From Acinetobacter sp. ANC 3903 (lineage in GTDB: Bacteria > Pseudomonadota > Gammaproteobacteria > Pseudomonadales > Moraxellaceae), in NCBI RefSeq assembly GCF_002135315.1, contig NZ_NEGA01000006.1, positions 124,001 to 188,000 of the forward strand: a stretch of DNA of 64,000 nucleotides, given 5' to 3'. Positions 42,136-51,457 of the stretch are shown here, in pieces; the first letter of the stretch is position 1, and each line of letters begins with the position of its first letter. The position numbers and the translations under genes were made by a program. The notes under the pieces are model-generated. The model saw nothing but the letters and a program-made list of their open reading frames with translations. It did no database searches and had not been told where the DNA came from.

Positions 42136-42551
42136 AACTTATTCGCTTAGCAACATCAGAGACCGTCCCACTAGAGGACGGTTTTTTATGGCCTGATGAA
42201 TTCTCATGGAAGGCTATTGAGCAGACTCAAAACCATGCAATTGATGGCTCTCTGGTGATTCAAGAAGGGAAAAAGAAATCCGGTCGACCGATTACGTTGC
42301 AGCCGGCAGATAAGGAAATGGGCTGGATCAAGCTGCGTGAATTACGAACTGTTCTGGAATGGTCCAAGTTGCAAGATGAGAATTTCAAACTGCAATTTGA
42401 ACAGCCACACGATAACCGGCAGTTCACAGTCAAATTTAATCACCAGGATGGGGCCTTAGAGGCCGCACCGGTGAAGGGCATTCCAGCGGTATCACTGGAT
42501 GATTATTACAACGTGACCTTGCGCTTTACGGAGTTAAACGATGGCGATTGA
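42132..42551 (+). CDS. Distal tail protein, function unassigned
   Basis: 139 residues, beta-rich. Starts in the ATGA overlap of the tape-measure stop and overlaps the following gene by 11 bp. Likely a tail-tip component from position. A terminator hairpin lies inside its 5' part at 42162. Confidence 0.6.
   Translation: MKLIRLATSETVPLEDGFLWPDEFSWKAIEQTQNHAIDGSLVIQEGKKKSGRPITLQPADKEMGWIKLRELRTVLEWSKLQDENFKLQFEQPHDNRQFTVKFNHQDGALEAAPVKGIPAVSLDDYYNVTLRFTELNDGD
42162..42187 (+). terminator. Terminator hairpin within a coding region
   Basis: ACCGTCC-CACTAGA-GGACGGT, perfect 7-bp stem followed by five T, in codons 11-19 of the distal tail gene. Confidence 0.6.
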
Positions 42552-44505
42552 AACAAAGGATTTAGTGGTTTACAAGTCTGAACGCCCAACAGATAACTCA
42601 GATGGCGGTGGGAAATATTCAGGCGTTGTAGTACAGGACGGCATCAGCAATAACCTGTTCAACGATGTGTCTGAGATGGATCGCACTATGGGTGATGTCT
42701 CCATGCGTAAAGTTTTCCCGGCAGTCACGACTGAAGACACCGATTTATTAATGGGTGCAACGGTGTTTATATCTGAGCTGCCTGCGGATCCAAACGTCTC
42801 AGCATTGCTGTTCAGCACAAAGTCATGGACGGATGAGCGTCAAGCAGCTAAAAACCGAGTTGAAAACTATAAGGCGAAAGGTGGGCAAATAGCAGGGACA
42901 CCACTGGATACACATTTAAAAGGAATGAAGCTATTACAAGTCGCTATGTTCTTGCAAGAAACAGAAAGTTCAGTGGGTGACACTATTGTGCTGATCAGTG
43001 ATGAGGGTAAAACCTTAGAGCATGAACAGTACTTGTACATTATCAAGGTGGAAACAAGAACGGCAATCATGGTGATTGATGGTAAAAATGTGGAATATAA
43101 GATTGCCACTTATACGCTTAATGACCCACTTGATATGGATTATGTTGGATTGTCAGCTCGCCAGTGGTATAGCGGTCAGGCATCAAAAACCATTATCCGT
43201 GATTCGATTGTTGCTGATACGGGTGAATATTATGCATCGACTGGCTTGTCTACTAATGCAAGTGTTGGTGAATACACAGTCAATGCTAAAAGTATTTTTG
43301 CTCAACTCATTCCATCAGCACAAACTGAATCTCCAATTGTTGATGTTAATGCGGCAGGCGAGAGCACTATTCTAGTACCTGGAAATAGTGGATCAATCAC
43401 TGCCAGTTTTTCAACTACGGTTGGAGTAAGCCAAAACTTATATATTGGTTCAGCCGTGATGCCATCAAGCGTAGCGTTTACCTTGTTTGGTCAGGCAATC
43501 ACAGATCAAGGCGGGTTACTCAAAACCAGTACAGGCACTCAAGTCGGCACGATTGATTATCAACGTGGTCTAATTCAATGGACTGCAGCTGCTACAGCGG
43601 GAGCAACAACTCTGGGTATCACATTTAAACCAGCAGCTGCACCGAATCAGTATTTCCAGTCTTATGCTGTGCCAGTTACCCAGAATAACCAAAGCACCAA
43701 TTGGACCGGAGTACTAGTCCCGATCCCAGCCCCGGGAAGTCTTTCAATTTCGTATATGTCCCAAGGCAAGTTTTATGAACTGAAAGATAATGGCTCGGGC
43801 CAACTCAAGGCATCTAGTCCTTCCTTTGGCTCAGGCATGATCAATTATGAAACTGGCTCCTGGTTATTGACTACAGGGGCTTTGCCTGATGTAGACACAC
43901 CGATTTTGTTACTTTGGGGCACACCAATCGTTACTTTCATACGTTCAAATTTGAGCGTAGAAAAGGCTGCCTTTGAGTTTGATCTTGGGCAAACAGGTAT
44001 TGCACCAGGTGTGACTGTGAACTGGTTGCTAGAAGGGGTAACTAAGTCTGCAGTGAGCAATGCCCAAGGTAAATTTACCGGTGATGCAACGGGTGAAATT
44101 AACTATGCCAATGGTACTGGAAAAATCATTCCGAATAAGCTGCCGCAGAAAAATACCCAATTCACGGTGGCTTACAATTTTGGTGAGCAATCAACCCAAG
44201 TCAAAGCAGCTATTGCACCAGACTCAAATCAGAAACTTAACTTTACCATCGGGACTGGTATAGCCATTCAGCCAAACAGTGTTGAATTAAGCATCCCGGT
44301 TTCTGATGAAGTAGGCCAAAAGACAGGAACTGTAATTTTGGTTGATGTGCCAGTTGATAGCAATACGGGTAATTTGATTACCAATACTGGTGAAATTCAA
44401 GGAACGATTAACTACAACACTGGTGCAGTTGAAGTCACACCAGCATTGACTAAAAAAACCTTTATCCAGATTTTTACCACTGAAACTCTATACGCTTCTG
44501 CGTAA
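42541..44505 (+). CDS. Tail-tip structural protein, 654 aa
   Basis: Beta-rich with several repeated modules of the form SGSISASFSTTVG / LSISYMSQGKFYEL / TGTVILVDVPVDSNT and the recurrent phrase 'xGTINYNTGAVEVTP' or 'IGTIDYQRGLIQWT' (four similar copies between 330 and 640), suggesting tandem Ig-like or tail-protein repeats. No enzyme motif. Position after the tape measure suggests a baseplate or tip subunit. Confidence 0.65.
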   Translation: MAIETKDLVVYKSERPTDNSDGGGKYSGVVVQDGISNNLFNDVSEMDRTMGDVSMRKVFPAVTTEDTDLLMGATVFISELPADPNVSALLFSTKSWTDERQAAKNRVENYKAKGGQIAGTPLDTHLKGMKLLQVAMFLQETESSVGDTIVLISDEGKTLEHEQYLYIIKVETRTAIMVIDGKNVEYKIATYTLNDPLDMDYVGLSARQWYSGQASKTIIRDSIVADTGEYYASTGLSTNASVGEYTVNAKSIFAQLIPSAQTESPIVDVNAAGESTILVPGNSGSITASFSTTVGVSQNLYIGSAVMPSSVAFTLFGQAITDQGGLLKTSTGTQVGTIDYQRGLIQWTAAATAGATTLGITFKPAAAPNQYFQSYAVPVTQNNQSTNWTGVLVPIPAPGSLSISYMSQGKFYELKDNGSGQLKASSPSFGSGMINYETGSWLLTTGALPDVDTPILLLWGTPIVTFIRSNLSVEKAAFEFDLGQTGIAPGVTVNWLLEGVTKSAVSNAQGKFTGDATGEINYANGTGKIIPNKLPQKNTQFTVAYNFGEQSTQVKAAIAPDSNQKLNFTIGTGIAIQPNSVELSIPVSDEVGQKTGTVILVDVPVDSNTGNLITNTGEIQGTINYNTGAVEVTPALTKKTFIQIFTTETLYASA

Positions 44506-44515
44506 GTGAGGCGAT

Positions 44516-46138
44516 ATGTCTTTTTATTCACCACAAACATCAAGAATTGAAGAAGGCGCAGATGTTATTTTAAAAGCGCATCAAGCTACTGACATTTCCG
44601 TTAAATACCGTGATGTTTCTGGATTAAATTCAGGATCTAAAATTGTGACAGGTGATAAGTTGCGATTGGACTTATCATCTGGATTTGATGAGCAGATTTT
44701 GACGGGTTCTGCTCGTTTTAAGTTGGGTTCAGATACTTTTTTAGACCGTACTGGTACGCTGTATCGCAATGTAGATCCTTCAAATAACAGCGGTATTGCA
44801 TCCGGTGTTATTCAGTATGGTAATGGCAAAGTCGAGATAGACTCATGGACGCCGAGTGCTGATAACACAATCAGTTTGCAGTCACTCACAACAACAACTG
44901 ACCTGCCGCCAATCAATAAAGTCAGTTTTAGAACACCGATCATTCCAATTCGACCCCAGTCACTCACTGTTGTTGTTGCTTCATTGGATTTTGGCCAACT
45001 CACATTAACTACAGATGAAAATGGCATCATTGAAACCAGTCGTGCGCATTGCTCTATTAATCACGACACTGGTTTTGTGAATATCTATTTCTATACCAAG
45101 ACTGAAATCACATCAGCTAACCGGGCAGCAATTGAAGCGAATGCCTGGTATGACATTTTGCTTGAATATGAGGAACTGGGTAAAACTTATATCAATGTAC
45201 CGGTCTGGGTGGATGCATCATCTGTTCGCTATAACGCAGTGGCTTATACCTATATCCCGCTTGATTCTGAAATTTTAGGTTTATCCGCAACACGTTTGCC
45301 ACTGGATGGGAGAGTTCCGATTTTTCGTGTTGGTGGCATTGGAATTGTCAGCTCAAGTAAGTCTCAAGCGCTACCAAGTGCAATTGCAGGCACTACCTAT
45401 AATCTGAATGATCAGCGCATTTCGTGGGCTGAACTTGAAGATGCCAACGGAACCAAAGTACCGTTTGATTTGTACGTGGTTGATTATGATTATGGTCGTG
45501 TGACGCTTGGTGGTGATTTTACGCTGGGTAATCTGGTTGCTCCGCTTACAGTGAAATATCGCTATCAAGACATGGGACTGATCCGTGATGTGCAGATCAA
45601 TGGTCAGCTAACATTTACCAAGCCTTTAACTCATAACTATGATGCGGTGGACACTATTGTTGGATCAGCTTTAGTTATTGGTGATATGCAGGCACGTTAT
45701 ACACGCAAGTTTGTACAGCAGTCCTGGTCAAATATCTGGTCGGATGCAGCCGCTGGTGGGGCGATTTCAGCCAATTACAATGATGCACTCTATCCAATTC
45801 AAGTCACCAACAATGGTGCGATTCAGGAGCGCTGGGCAATTGTATTTACTGATGCTACGAATTTTAAATGTGTCGGTGAATATACGGGTGAGCTTGCGTT
45901 ACGTGGAACAATTAATACTGACTATGCACCCATTAACCCGGTGACAGGTGTGCCGTACTTCACAGTTAAAAAAGAAGGTTGGGGTAGTGGCTGGGCCAAT
46001 GGTAATGTTCTGCGCCACAATACCGTGGCTGCCAATTTCCCAGTCTGGGTGATTCGTACAGTGAAGCAATCCGAGCCCACTGTATTATCTGATCAATTCC
46101 AGATCATGCTACGTGGTGATATTGATCGCGTACTGTAA
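44516..46138 (+). CDS. Tail-tip structural protein, 540 aa
   Basis: Beta-rich, with the same type of phrases as the 654-residue neighbour (VIQYGNGKVEIDSWTPSA, DYDYGRVTLGGDFTLGN), so the two may share domains by duplication. GTGAGGCG upstream of the ATG. Likely a tip or baseplate protein. Confidence 0.6.
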   Translation: MSFYSPQTSRIEEGADVILKAHQATDISVKYRDVSGLNSGSKIVTGDKLRLDLSSGFDEQILTGSARFKLGSDTFLDRTGTLYRNVDPSNNSGIASGVIQYGNGKVEIDSWTPSADNTISLQSLTTTTDLPPINKVSFRTPIIPIRPQSLTVVVASLDFGQLTLTTDENGIIETSRAHCSINHDTGFVNIYFYTKTEITSANRAAIEANAWYDILLEYEELGKTYINVPVWVDASSVRYNAVAYTYIPLDSEILGLSATRLPLDGRVPIFRVGGIGIVSSSKSQALPSAIAGTTYNLNDQRISWAELEDANGTKVPFDLYVVDYDYGRVTLGGDFTLGNLVAPLTVKYRYQDMGLIRDVQINGQLTFTKPLTHNYDAVDTIVGSALVIGDMQARYTRKFVQQSWSNIWSDAAAGGAISANYNDALYPIQVTNNGAIQERWAIVFTDATNFKCVGEYTGELALRGTINTDYAPINPVTGVPYFTVKKEGWGSGWANGNVLRHNTVAANFPVWVIRTVKQSEPTVLSDQFQIMLRGDIDRVL

Positions 46139-46154
46139 ACATTAATTCAAATAT

Positions 46155-46176
46155 GACCGCTTACGCGGTCTTTTTT
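46155..46176 (+). terminator. Rho-independent terminator
   Basis: GACCGC-TTAC-GCGGTC stem loop with six T, between two tail genes. Confidence 0.85.
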
Positions 46177-46190
46177 ATGGATCAAAGAAA

Positions 46191-47459
46191 ATGGCAACAG
46201 ATGTGGATGTTCAGTTTTTTAGTCACTTAAATGGCTTGGTGCTTGGCAATAACTGGGGTGATTTAATTCGCTTGCTGGATAAGGTATTGGTCACCGGTAT
46301 TGACTTTACCCAGATCACAGCAGCATCTATTGATGCGCAAGGTGATTTAACACTGACATTTTATGCAGCACACAATGCATTGTTATTCCAGATTATGGAA
46401 TTATCAGGCTTTGCAGCAAGTGAATTGAATCAAAAGTACCGTATAAAAGGTGTACCAAACACCACACAATTGATTCTAAAGCCAAGCCAAGCATTAACAG
46501 TATCAAGTGTTTCCACACTCGGCACAGCAAAACTCGCACCGTTAGGTTATGACATTATTTTTCGTGATAACAATGATGTTAAACGGGTTTATCGTGCAAA
46601 AAACCCACGTGCTGAGCACCCTTTTATTCGGGTAGACGAAACAATTTCCGACGGCACTAACAGCTACACCTCAACCTATACTAAGTGTGCAATGGTTGGA
46701 CTACTTGAATCAATGGAACACATTGATGACTATCAAAATCCAAACGTGTTGCAGCTACCATTTGACCCTAACAACCTCCAGCGCAACTGGAAAATTACAG
46801 GAACAGGTAGCTCTGTAGTTCGAGGCTGGTGTAAATGGCAGTGGGCTGGGCAGTATGACACCACTATTGGGTACGGTGAGTCTCAATTACCAGCTGCTGG
46901 TAGCAGAGCATTCACTATCTTTGGTGATAGTGATGCTTTTTATTTCTTAAGAGCCGCAACTTCTAACGTAACCTCTAAACTCTTAGGTGGGTGCGGTCTT
47001 TTTAATAATGCACATAGTAATAGCATTATTCCCAACTGGTTCTTGATGGCGACAACCTTTAATTACGCGGCAAGTTCATCAAACTACCTTTACAACTATA
47101 CAGCCTGTATGCCGCTAGCTGTTAATGCAAATACTGCTAAGTTTCACGCGCCAAACTTCAATGAAACCGCGAGACTATCCGCTTCTGTCTTGGCAGCTGC
47201 GGTAATCCCAGATTATAACTCCGGTTCTAGTAGTATTTATTCATCTAATACAGTTGCTGCACTTGAGATACCAATGTCGGATGATAGTAAATTTTTGCGT
47301 GGGTCTCTTAAGCACCTTTACTATAACGGTAAAAGTCTGGGAAATATAGGCGGGGCAACCCCTAGTATTTACGATAACTCCATGTACGTTGTTGAGAATA
47401 TTGGAGGTACTACTTGGAATGGTGGTAGCGTTCTGTTCTACTTGGGAGAGCTTGAATGA
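46191..47459 (+). CDS. Tail protein, possible receptor-binding part
   Basis: 422 residues. N-terminal 110 residues attach-like; residues 120-170 (HPFIRVDETISDGTNSYTST) and a C-terminal 200-residue domain rich in aromatic and Ser/Asn residues (SNVTSKLLGGCGLFNNAHSN) without enzyme motif. Such variable C-termini near the end of the tail operon often decide host range. Confidence 0.55.
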   Translation: MATDVDVQFFSHLNGLVLGNNWGDLIRLLDKVLVTGIDFTQITAASIDAQGDLTLTFYAAHNALLFQIMELSGFAASELNQKYRIKGVPNTTQLILKPSQALTVSSVSTLGTAKLAPLGYDIIFRDNNDVKRVYRAKNPRAEHPFIRVDETISDGTNSYTSTYTKCAMVGLLESMEHIDDYQNPNVLQLPFDPNNLQRNWKITGTGSSVVRGWCKWQWAGQYDTTIGYGESQLPAAGSRAFTIFGDSDAFYFLRAATSNVTSKLLGGCGLFNNAHSNSIIPNWFLMATTFNYAASSSNYLYNYTACMPLAVNANTAKFHAPNFNETARLSASVLAAAVIPDYNSGSSSIYSSNTVAALEIPMSDDSKFLRGSLKHLYYNGKSLGNIGGATPSIYDNSMYVVENIGGTTWNGGSVLFYLGELE

Positions 47460-47752
47460 AACCTCATTCCCGAAAAGCCAGACCATCATCAAATTTACTT
47501 CAAAACATTAATGTTGGCCCTGTGGCCGCAAAAGTGGCAGGGTCAGTGAAAAAACTGGGCCAGCAATATAAAGATGCAACTTTGGTGCTTTACAACAAAG
47601 TAAATTTACAGCCTATAGCAGTGAAAAAACCCGACGAAAATGGCAATTATCAATTTTTAGGCTTAAATACCAATTTAAAAACTTTTATTGTGGCGTTTGA
47701 CCAAAAGCAGCAATTCAACGCAGTCATCCAAGATAATGTGGTGCCAAAATGA
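47456..47752 (+). CDS. Small Ig-like tail protein
   Basis: 98 residues. Basic N-terminus, then DATLVLYNKVNLQPIAVKKP DENGNYQF, the pattern of a carboxypeptidase-regulatory-like beta sandwich often appended to tail fibres. Overlaps the genes on both sides by 4 bp. Confidence 0.55.
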   Translation: MKPHSRKARPSSNLLQNINVGPVAAKVAGSVKKLGQQYKDATLVLYNKVNLQPIAVKKPDENGNYQFLGLNTNLKTFIVAFDQKQQFNAVIQDNVVPK

Positions 47753-48141
47753 ATATTCCATCACAAGTTGTAAGCTTGTTTATGCTGCAAGCATTAGCCG
47801 GGTATTTAGACCAGGGTAGCTCAAATGCTACCCTGGTTTTTTATGACGACACAAAACCTGCATCTATCAACATTATTGCTGATGACACAGCAAAACTTTT
47901 AACACTCAACTTGCCGAAACCCTGCTTCAAATCAGTCAATGAAAACAATATTGAGCTATTTGCTTCAAATGTAGGAGTTGCCACAAAAACAGGTACTACA
48001 ACATGGGCAAGGCTCTTTAATGGCGAAGACATAGCTGTTGTGGATGTGGCCATGGAAACAGATATTGTTTTGGATAATTACAATATTGTGATGGGTTCAA
48101 GTGTAAAACTGGATGTGATTTATTTAAGTCCACAGTTTTAA
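47749..48141 (+). CDS. Small tail protein, 130 aa
   Basis: Beta-rich. Residues 27-34 ATLVFYDD echo ATLVLYNK of the preceding gene, so they may be related. A perfect terminator hairpin lies in its early codons (47811). No function recognised. Confidence 0.55.
   Translation: MNIPSQVVSLFMLQALAGYLDQGSSNATLVFYDDTKPASINIIADDTAKLLTLNLPKPCFKSVNENNIELFASNVGVATKTGTTTWARLFNGEDIAVVDVAMETDIVLDNYNIVMGSSVKLDVIYLSPQF
47811..47842 (+). terminator. Perfect terminator hairpin within a coding region
   Basis: CCAGGGTAGC-TCAAAT-GCTACCCTGG, a 10-bp perfect stem followed by TTTTTT. The strongest of the intragenic hairpins; codons 21-31 of the 130-residue gene. Confidence 0.75.
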
Positions 48142-48154
48142 AATGAGGTGGTAA

Positions 48155-50059
48155 ATGTCCGACTACACACCACCAGATGCTTTAAATGTGATTCTAAATT
48201 TCACTAAAGAAGCCACATTGATCGATAGTCATAATGTCATTTTGAACTTTGGCATTGAAGATGGTTTTAACTATGCCAATATCAGTATTGATACAGCATT
48301 TAAATTTAGTGCAGCAGGTACGGTTGAGCTACCCATCGATATCCATGGTACCGCCAATATAGCAATTGATACGTTATTTCTCTTGGGATCTGTTGGTACA
48401 TTTGATATCAATCATATTGTTGGGGTGTCGCTGAGCTGTAATTCAAGTTTTCAAAAAGCAATCACAGCATTAAGCACAACAGAAATACCATGGGCTAAGC
48501 CAATATTAAGAGTCTCGAATGAGGCTCTTTTTTATGATCAGGGCTTGGTGATTTCCACTCAAGTAGGTCTCTGGCATGAGCAAGCAAGGTCGTTGAATCG
48601 TGCGATCAGGTCGATACATGAGCAAGCAACCGGGTTAAGTTCTAATGCGTACGTGATCTGGGAAGAAGCTGATAAGCGCTTTATTCACCAACTTTATGCG
48701 CATCAAGAAACAATTAAACTGCGTCATAACCGTAAAGCAATCTGGCAGGAGATGATCCGCCGGCGCAAGACATTTACTTACTCACATGAAGTGGCGCATG
48801 TCTTTGAAAAACGTTTCTCATTTGAATGGGATAAGAGCCTTGAGATTATCACAAAGTCAGATTTTCCATGGGACAAAGCTAAAGCGATTCATTACCGCAA
48901 ACATCCGGTTCAACCTTGGCCATTGGCAGAACATAAGCCATATCAGGGCAGTACAGACTTCAACTTTATCTGCTCATGTCGTGACGTTGATTCACACAAT
49001 GTTGTTTTAAATTTTGGTGCAGATGACTGTATTCCAGCACTGCCGAACAGAAACTGGTGGTATATCGTGAATGTATTAACAGCCGAGCGATTAGATACAG
49101 GCGAGAAGATTAAAGTAATTGATGGTACCTACAGCACCAGCCGGTCTCAATGGTGCTGGACCTATTCCGTTACTGTAGCACCAACAGAAATGGAAAAGCT
49201 TCAACCAATTGATGGCCAGCCGGTGATTTTGAAAGTCATGATTAATGGCTTTGAGCATCACATACTGCTCGAAGATCCCGAGGAAACTCGGCGCTTTGCC
49301 AATGTGCTATACACTTACCCGGGCCGAAGTGTAACGGCTTTAAACTCTGATAAATATGCGCCTTTACGTTCATTCATCCAGGATAACGAGCGAACCTCTG
49401 TGCAGCTGGTCCAGGCTGAAATTGATAGAGCACAGTCAAATACGATTCTAGAATGGAAGTTAATAGATGAACTGGGCTGGATCGTACCTGTTGAGAGCCT
49501 AAGCTATGCTGAACTTGCCCCAATAGATGCAATTAAACAGGTGGTTGATGCTGGTGGTGGCTTTATCTACAGCCAAAAAGCAGATAATACACTCACTATT
49601 TTGTCACGATATCAGAAAGGCTACTGGGATTCGATGACTGTTGATGATTATGACATTCTGCTGCCTGAAAGCGTGGTGATACAGCAAAACATCAAAAAGA
49701 ATGATGAATACATTGCTGATTTTAATGCCATTACTATTGTGAATAGTCGCAGCGGTGAAAGCCTAAAAGTATTGCAGCGTGGCACTTCAGGCGATGTGCC
49801 ACTGGAAGCAGTCACAGGGCCATTGTTTAACGTGGTATCGGGTGCCAGTTTTGGCAAGGCAGAGTTGATAAAAGCAAACATTCAGGAATTGCATACCTTT
49901 GCAGACCTTCCGGTAAGCCAAGAAATTGGCGAAATGCTACCAGGTAAAACCATTGCTTTTAATGGCCAGTGGTGGGGTGTCATTGATGGTGTAAGTGGTC
50001 GCTTTTCACATGAAAAGGTCAATGAAACCATTACAGTGGAGCGTATCAGTCGTGACTAA
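48155..50059 (+). CDS. Tail hub or tip protein, 634 aa
   Basis: The motif DSHNVILNFG near residue 23 recurs as DSHNVVLNFG near 278. The middle is rich in Trp, His and Arg (WDKAKAIHYRKHPVQPWPLA). The C-terminal 250 residues (EEDPEETRRFANVLYTYPGR-like region, NTLTILSRYQKGYWDSMTVD) look like a phage hub protein. Exact role unassigned; could include the receptor-binding tip. Confidence 0.55.
   Translation: MSDYTPPDALNVILNFTKEATLIDSHNVILNFGIEDGFNYANISIDTAFKFSAAGTVELPIDIHGTANIAIDTLFLLGSVGTFDINHIVGVSLSCNSSFQKAITALSTTEIPWAKPILRVSNEALFYDQGLVISTQVGLWHEQARSLNRAIRSIHEQATGLSSNAYVIWEEADKRFIHQLYAHQETIKLRHNRKAIWQEMIRRRKTFTYSHEVAHVFEKRFSFEWDKSLEIITKSDFPWDKAKAIHYRKHPVQPWPLAEHKPYQGSTDFNFICSCRDVDSHNVVLNFGADDCIPALPNRNWWYIVNVLTAERLDTGEKIKVIDGTYSTSRSQWCWTYSVTVAPTEMEKLQPIDGQPVILKVMINGFEHHILLEDPEETRRFANVLYTYPGRSVTALNSDKYAPLRSFIQDNERTSVQLVQAEIDRAQSNTILEWKLIDELGWIVPVESLSYAELAPIDAIKQVVDAGGGFIYSQKADNTLTILSRYQKGYWDSMTVDDYDILLPESVVIQQNIKKNDEYIADFNAITIVNSRSGESLKVLQRGTSGDVPLEAVTGPLFNVVSGASFGKAELIKANIQELHTFADLPVSQEIGEMLPGKTIAFNGQWWGVIDGVSGRFSHEKVNETITVERISRD
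48509..48533 (+). terminator. Terminator hairpin within a coding region
   Basis: AGAGTCTC-GAAT-GAGGCTCT, 8-bp stem with one G-T pair, then six T, about 350 bases into the 634-residue gene. Confidence 0.5.
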
Positions 50060-50285
50060 TCCTTTATTTGAATTACGAAAGCTTCTCAATCCAACCCATG
50101 CTGAATACATTGGCACTATTACATCGGTGAATCATCCTGAATATCGGGTACAGGTTGATGGTGGATCTGGTCCAGTACTGTGCACCTCAGGCACAACCTA
50201 TAATTTGGGTGCCCGGGTGTTTATTGCAAATCAAGTTATCTTGCGACCTGCGCCCAGCGGGTCACATTCAGAAATAGAAGTTTAA
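50052..50285 (+). CDS. Small tail-associated OB-like protein
   Basis: 77 residues starting at GTG 50052 with GGAG 10 bases upstream; the start overlaps the previous stop region. HAEYIGTITSVNHPEYRVQV has the strand pattern of an OB or spike-tip fold. Function unknown. Confidence 0.5.
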   Translation: MTNPLFELRKLLNPTHAEYIGTITSVNHPEYRVQVDGGSGPVLCTSGTTYNLGARVFIANQVILRPAPSGSHSEIEV

Positions 50286-50302
50286 GTAAAAACAAACCAA
50301 TG

Positions 50303-50324
50303 GCACCCAATAGGGTGCTTTTTT
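50303..50324 (+). terminator. Rho-independent terminator before the lysis genes
   Basis: GCACCC-AATA-GGGTGC stem loop and six T. It separates tail and lysis genes. Confidence 0.85.
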
Positions 50325-50347
50325 ATTGCCAAAAATTAGGGGGCGAA

Positions 50348-50632
50348 ATGTCTGAAACGACAGGGCAAGCAATTGCCGAAGCAAGTTCGGCAGTTACTTC
50401 AGTATCAGCAAAAACAGCAGTAGGCGGATCAATAGCGGGATTATCCGGGAAGTTTTTAGGTTTAGATCCAGTCACAGCATTGGGTTTGGTTATCGCAATC
50501 TCCGGTCTACTGGTCAGCTTTATGAGCTTTTTAATCAACTGGTACTACAAGCGACAGGAAAATAAACGAGCAGATGAGTTGCATCAGCTGGCACTGCAAA
50601 AAGCAAAAGGGGAATGCAATGTCAAAGACTAA
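50348..50632 (+). CDS. Putative holin
   Basis: 94 residues from ATG 50348 with GGGGGCG upstream. One or two hydrophobic segments (VTALGLVIAISGLLVSFMSF, plus a weaker one near 30) and a charged C-terminal tail. Overlaps the endolysin gene by 14 bp. Forms the membrane lesion or depolarises the membrane to trigger lysis. Confidence 0.75.
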   Translation: MSETTGQAIAEASSAVTSVSAKTAVGGSIAGLSGKFLGLDPVTALGLVIAISGLLVSFMSFLINWYYKRQENKRADELHQLALQKAKGECNVKD

Positions 50633-51161
50633 ATATTTTGTGATTGGTACAGCTTTAACCGCCTCATTAGGCGGTTTTTTTATATCTGGGGTTAGTACTA
50701 AGCAAGTTCAGGCAACTGCTATTACAGAAGGATATGCACCTAAACCTGTAATTCCAGTGAAAGGAGACGTTCCAACAATCGGAAACGGCACAACTGTCTA
50801 CTGCGATGGTAAGAAAGTCACATTAAAGGACCCGGCTATTTCTAAAGAAAAAGCACTTCAGCAGCTTAAATGCCATATCGAAAAGAATGCACCAGCATTC
50901 AACAAATCTCTGCAGGGCGTGAAGGTTTCGCAGGTCGAGTATGACTTGTATAACGACTTTGTTTATCAGTTTGGCATCACAGCATGGAATAGCTCATCAA
51001 TGCTTCGCAATCTAAAGCAGGGCAAATATGTCCAGGCTTGCCAGTCGCTGTTGAAGTGGAAATATGTGGCCAAGCGCGACTGCAGCATCCGGTCAAACAA
51101 CTGTTATGGCGTTTGGACTCGGCAAGTTGATCGCTATCAAAAATGTATGGGAGTGCAGTAA
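50619..51161 (+). CDS. SAR-type endolysin (GH24 lysozyme-like)
   Basis: 180 residues from ATG 50619 after AGGGGAA. N-terminal weakly hydrophobic helix (residues 5-22, rich in Gly, Ala and Ser) fits a signal-arrest-release anchor. The lysozyme core shows TEGYAPKPV and GDVPTIGNGTT (Glu...Asp...Thr catalytic zone), then CHIEKNAPAFNKSL, YDLYNDFVYQFGITAW and the C-terminal SNNCYGVWTRQVDRYQKC. It cleaves peptidoglycan in the periplasm once freed. Confidence 0.88.
   Translation: MSKTKYFVIGTALTASLGGFFISGVSTKQVQATAITEGYAPKPVIPVKGDVPTIGNGTTVYCDGKKVTLKDPAISKEKALQQLKCHIEKNAPAFNKSLQGVKVSQVEYDLYNDFVYQFGITAWNSSSMLRNLKQGKYVQACQSLLKWKYVAKRDCSIRSNNCYGVWTRQVDRYQKCMGVQ
50657..50683 (+). terminator. Terminator hairpin inside the endolysin gene
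   Basis: AACCGCC-TCATTA-GGCGGTT, perfect 7-bp stem and seven more T, encoding part of the SAR helix (codons 13-22). Confidence 0.65.
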
Positions 51162-51457
51162 TGAATGAGTTTAGAAAAGTAAGTGATGTTCTGCTTGAAT
51201 CAAATGGTATTTACTTTATTGAATGCCCTGGATGTAAAACTTTGCATCCTATCCATGTTGGTGAACAATATCGAATTCGCTGGGGATTTAACGGCAATTT
51301 AGAAAAACCAACATTCACACCTTCATTGATGGTAAATCAAGGCCATCCAAGCCAATGCCACTCATTTATCACTGATGGGGAGATTCAATTCTTATCTGAC
51401 TGCAATCATAGTTTAGCTGGTCAAACCGTTGATTTGTTGCCGGTGGAGGGATTCTAG
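51161..51457 (+). CDS. DUF6527-like small protein
   Basis: 98 residues from ATG 51161. ECPGCKTLHPIHV, WGFNGNLEKPTFTPSLMVN, CHSFITDGEIQFLSDCNHSL and GQTVDLLPVE are, from memory, the pattern of DUF6527 proteins found in phage lysis regions. The CxxC and two later Cys suggest a metal site. Shares single-base or codon overlaps with genes on both sides. Confidence 0.7.
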   Translation: MNEFRKVSDVLLESNGIYFIECPGCKTLHPIHVGEQYRIRWGFNGNLEKPTFTPSLMVNQGHPSQCHSFITDGEIQFLSDCNHSLAGQTVDLLPVEGF

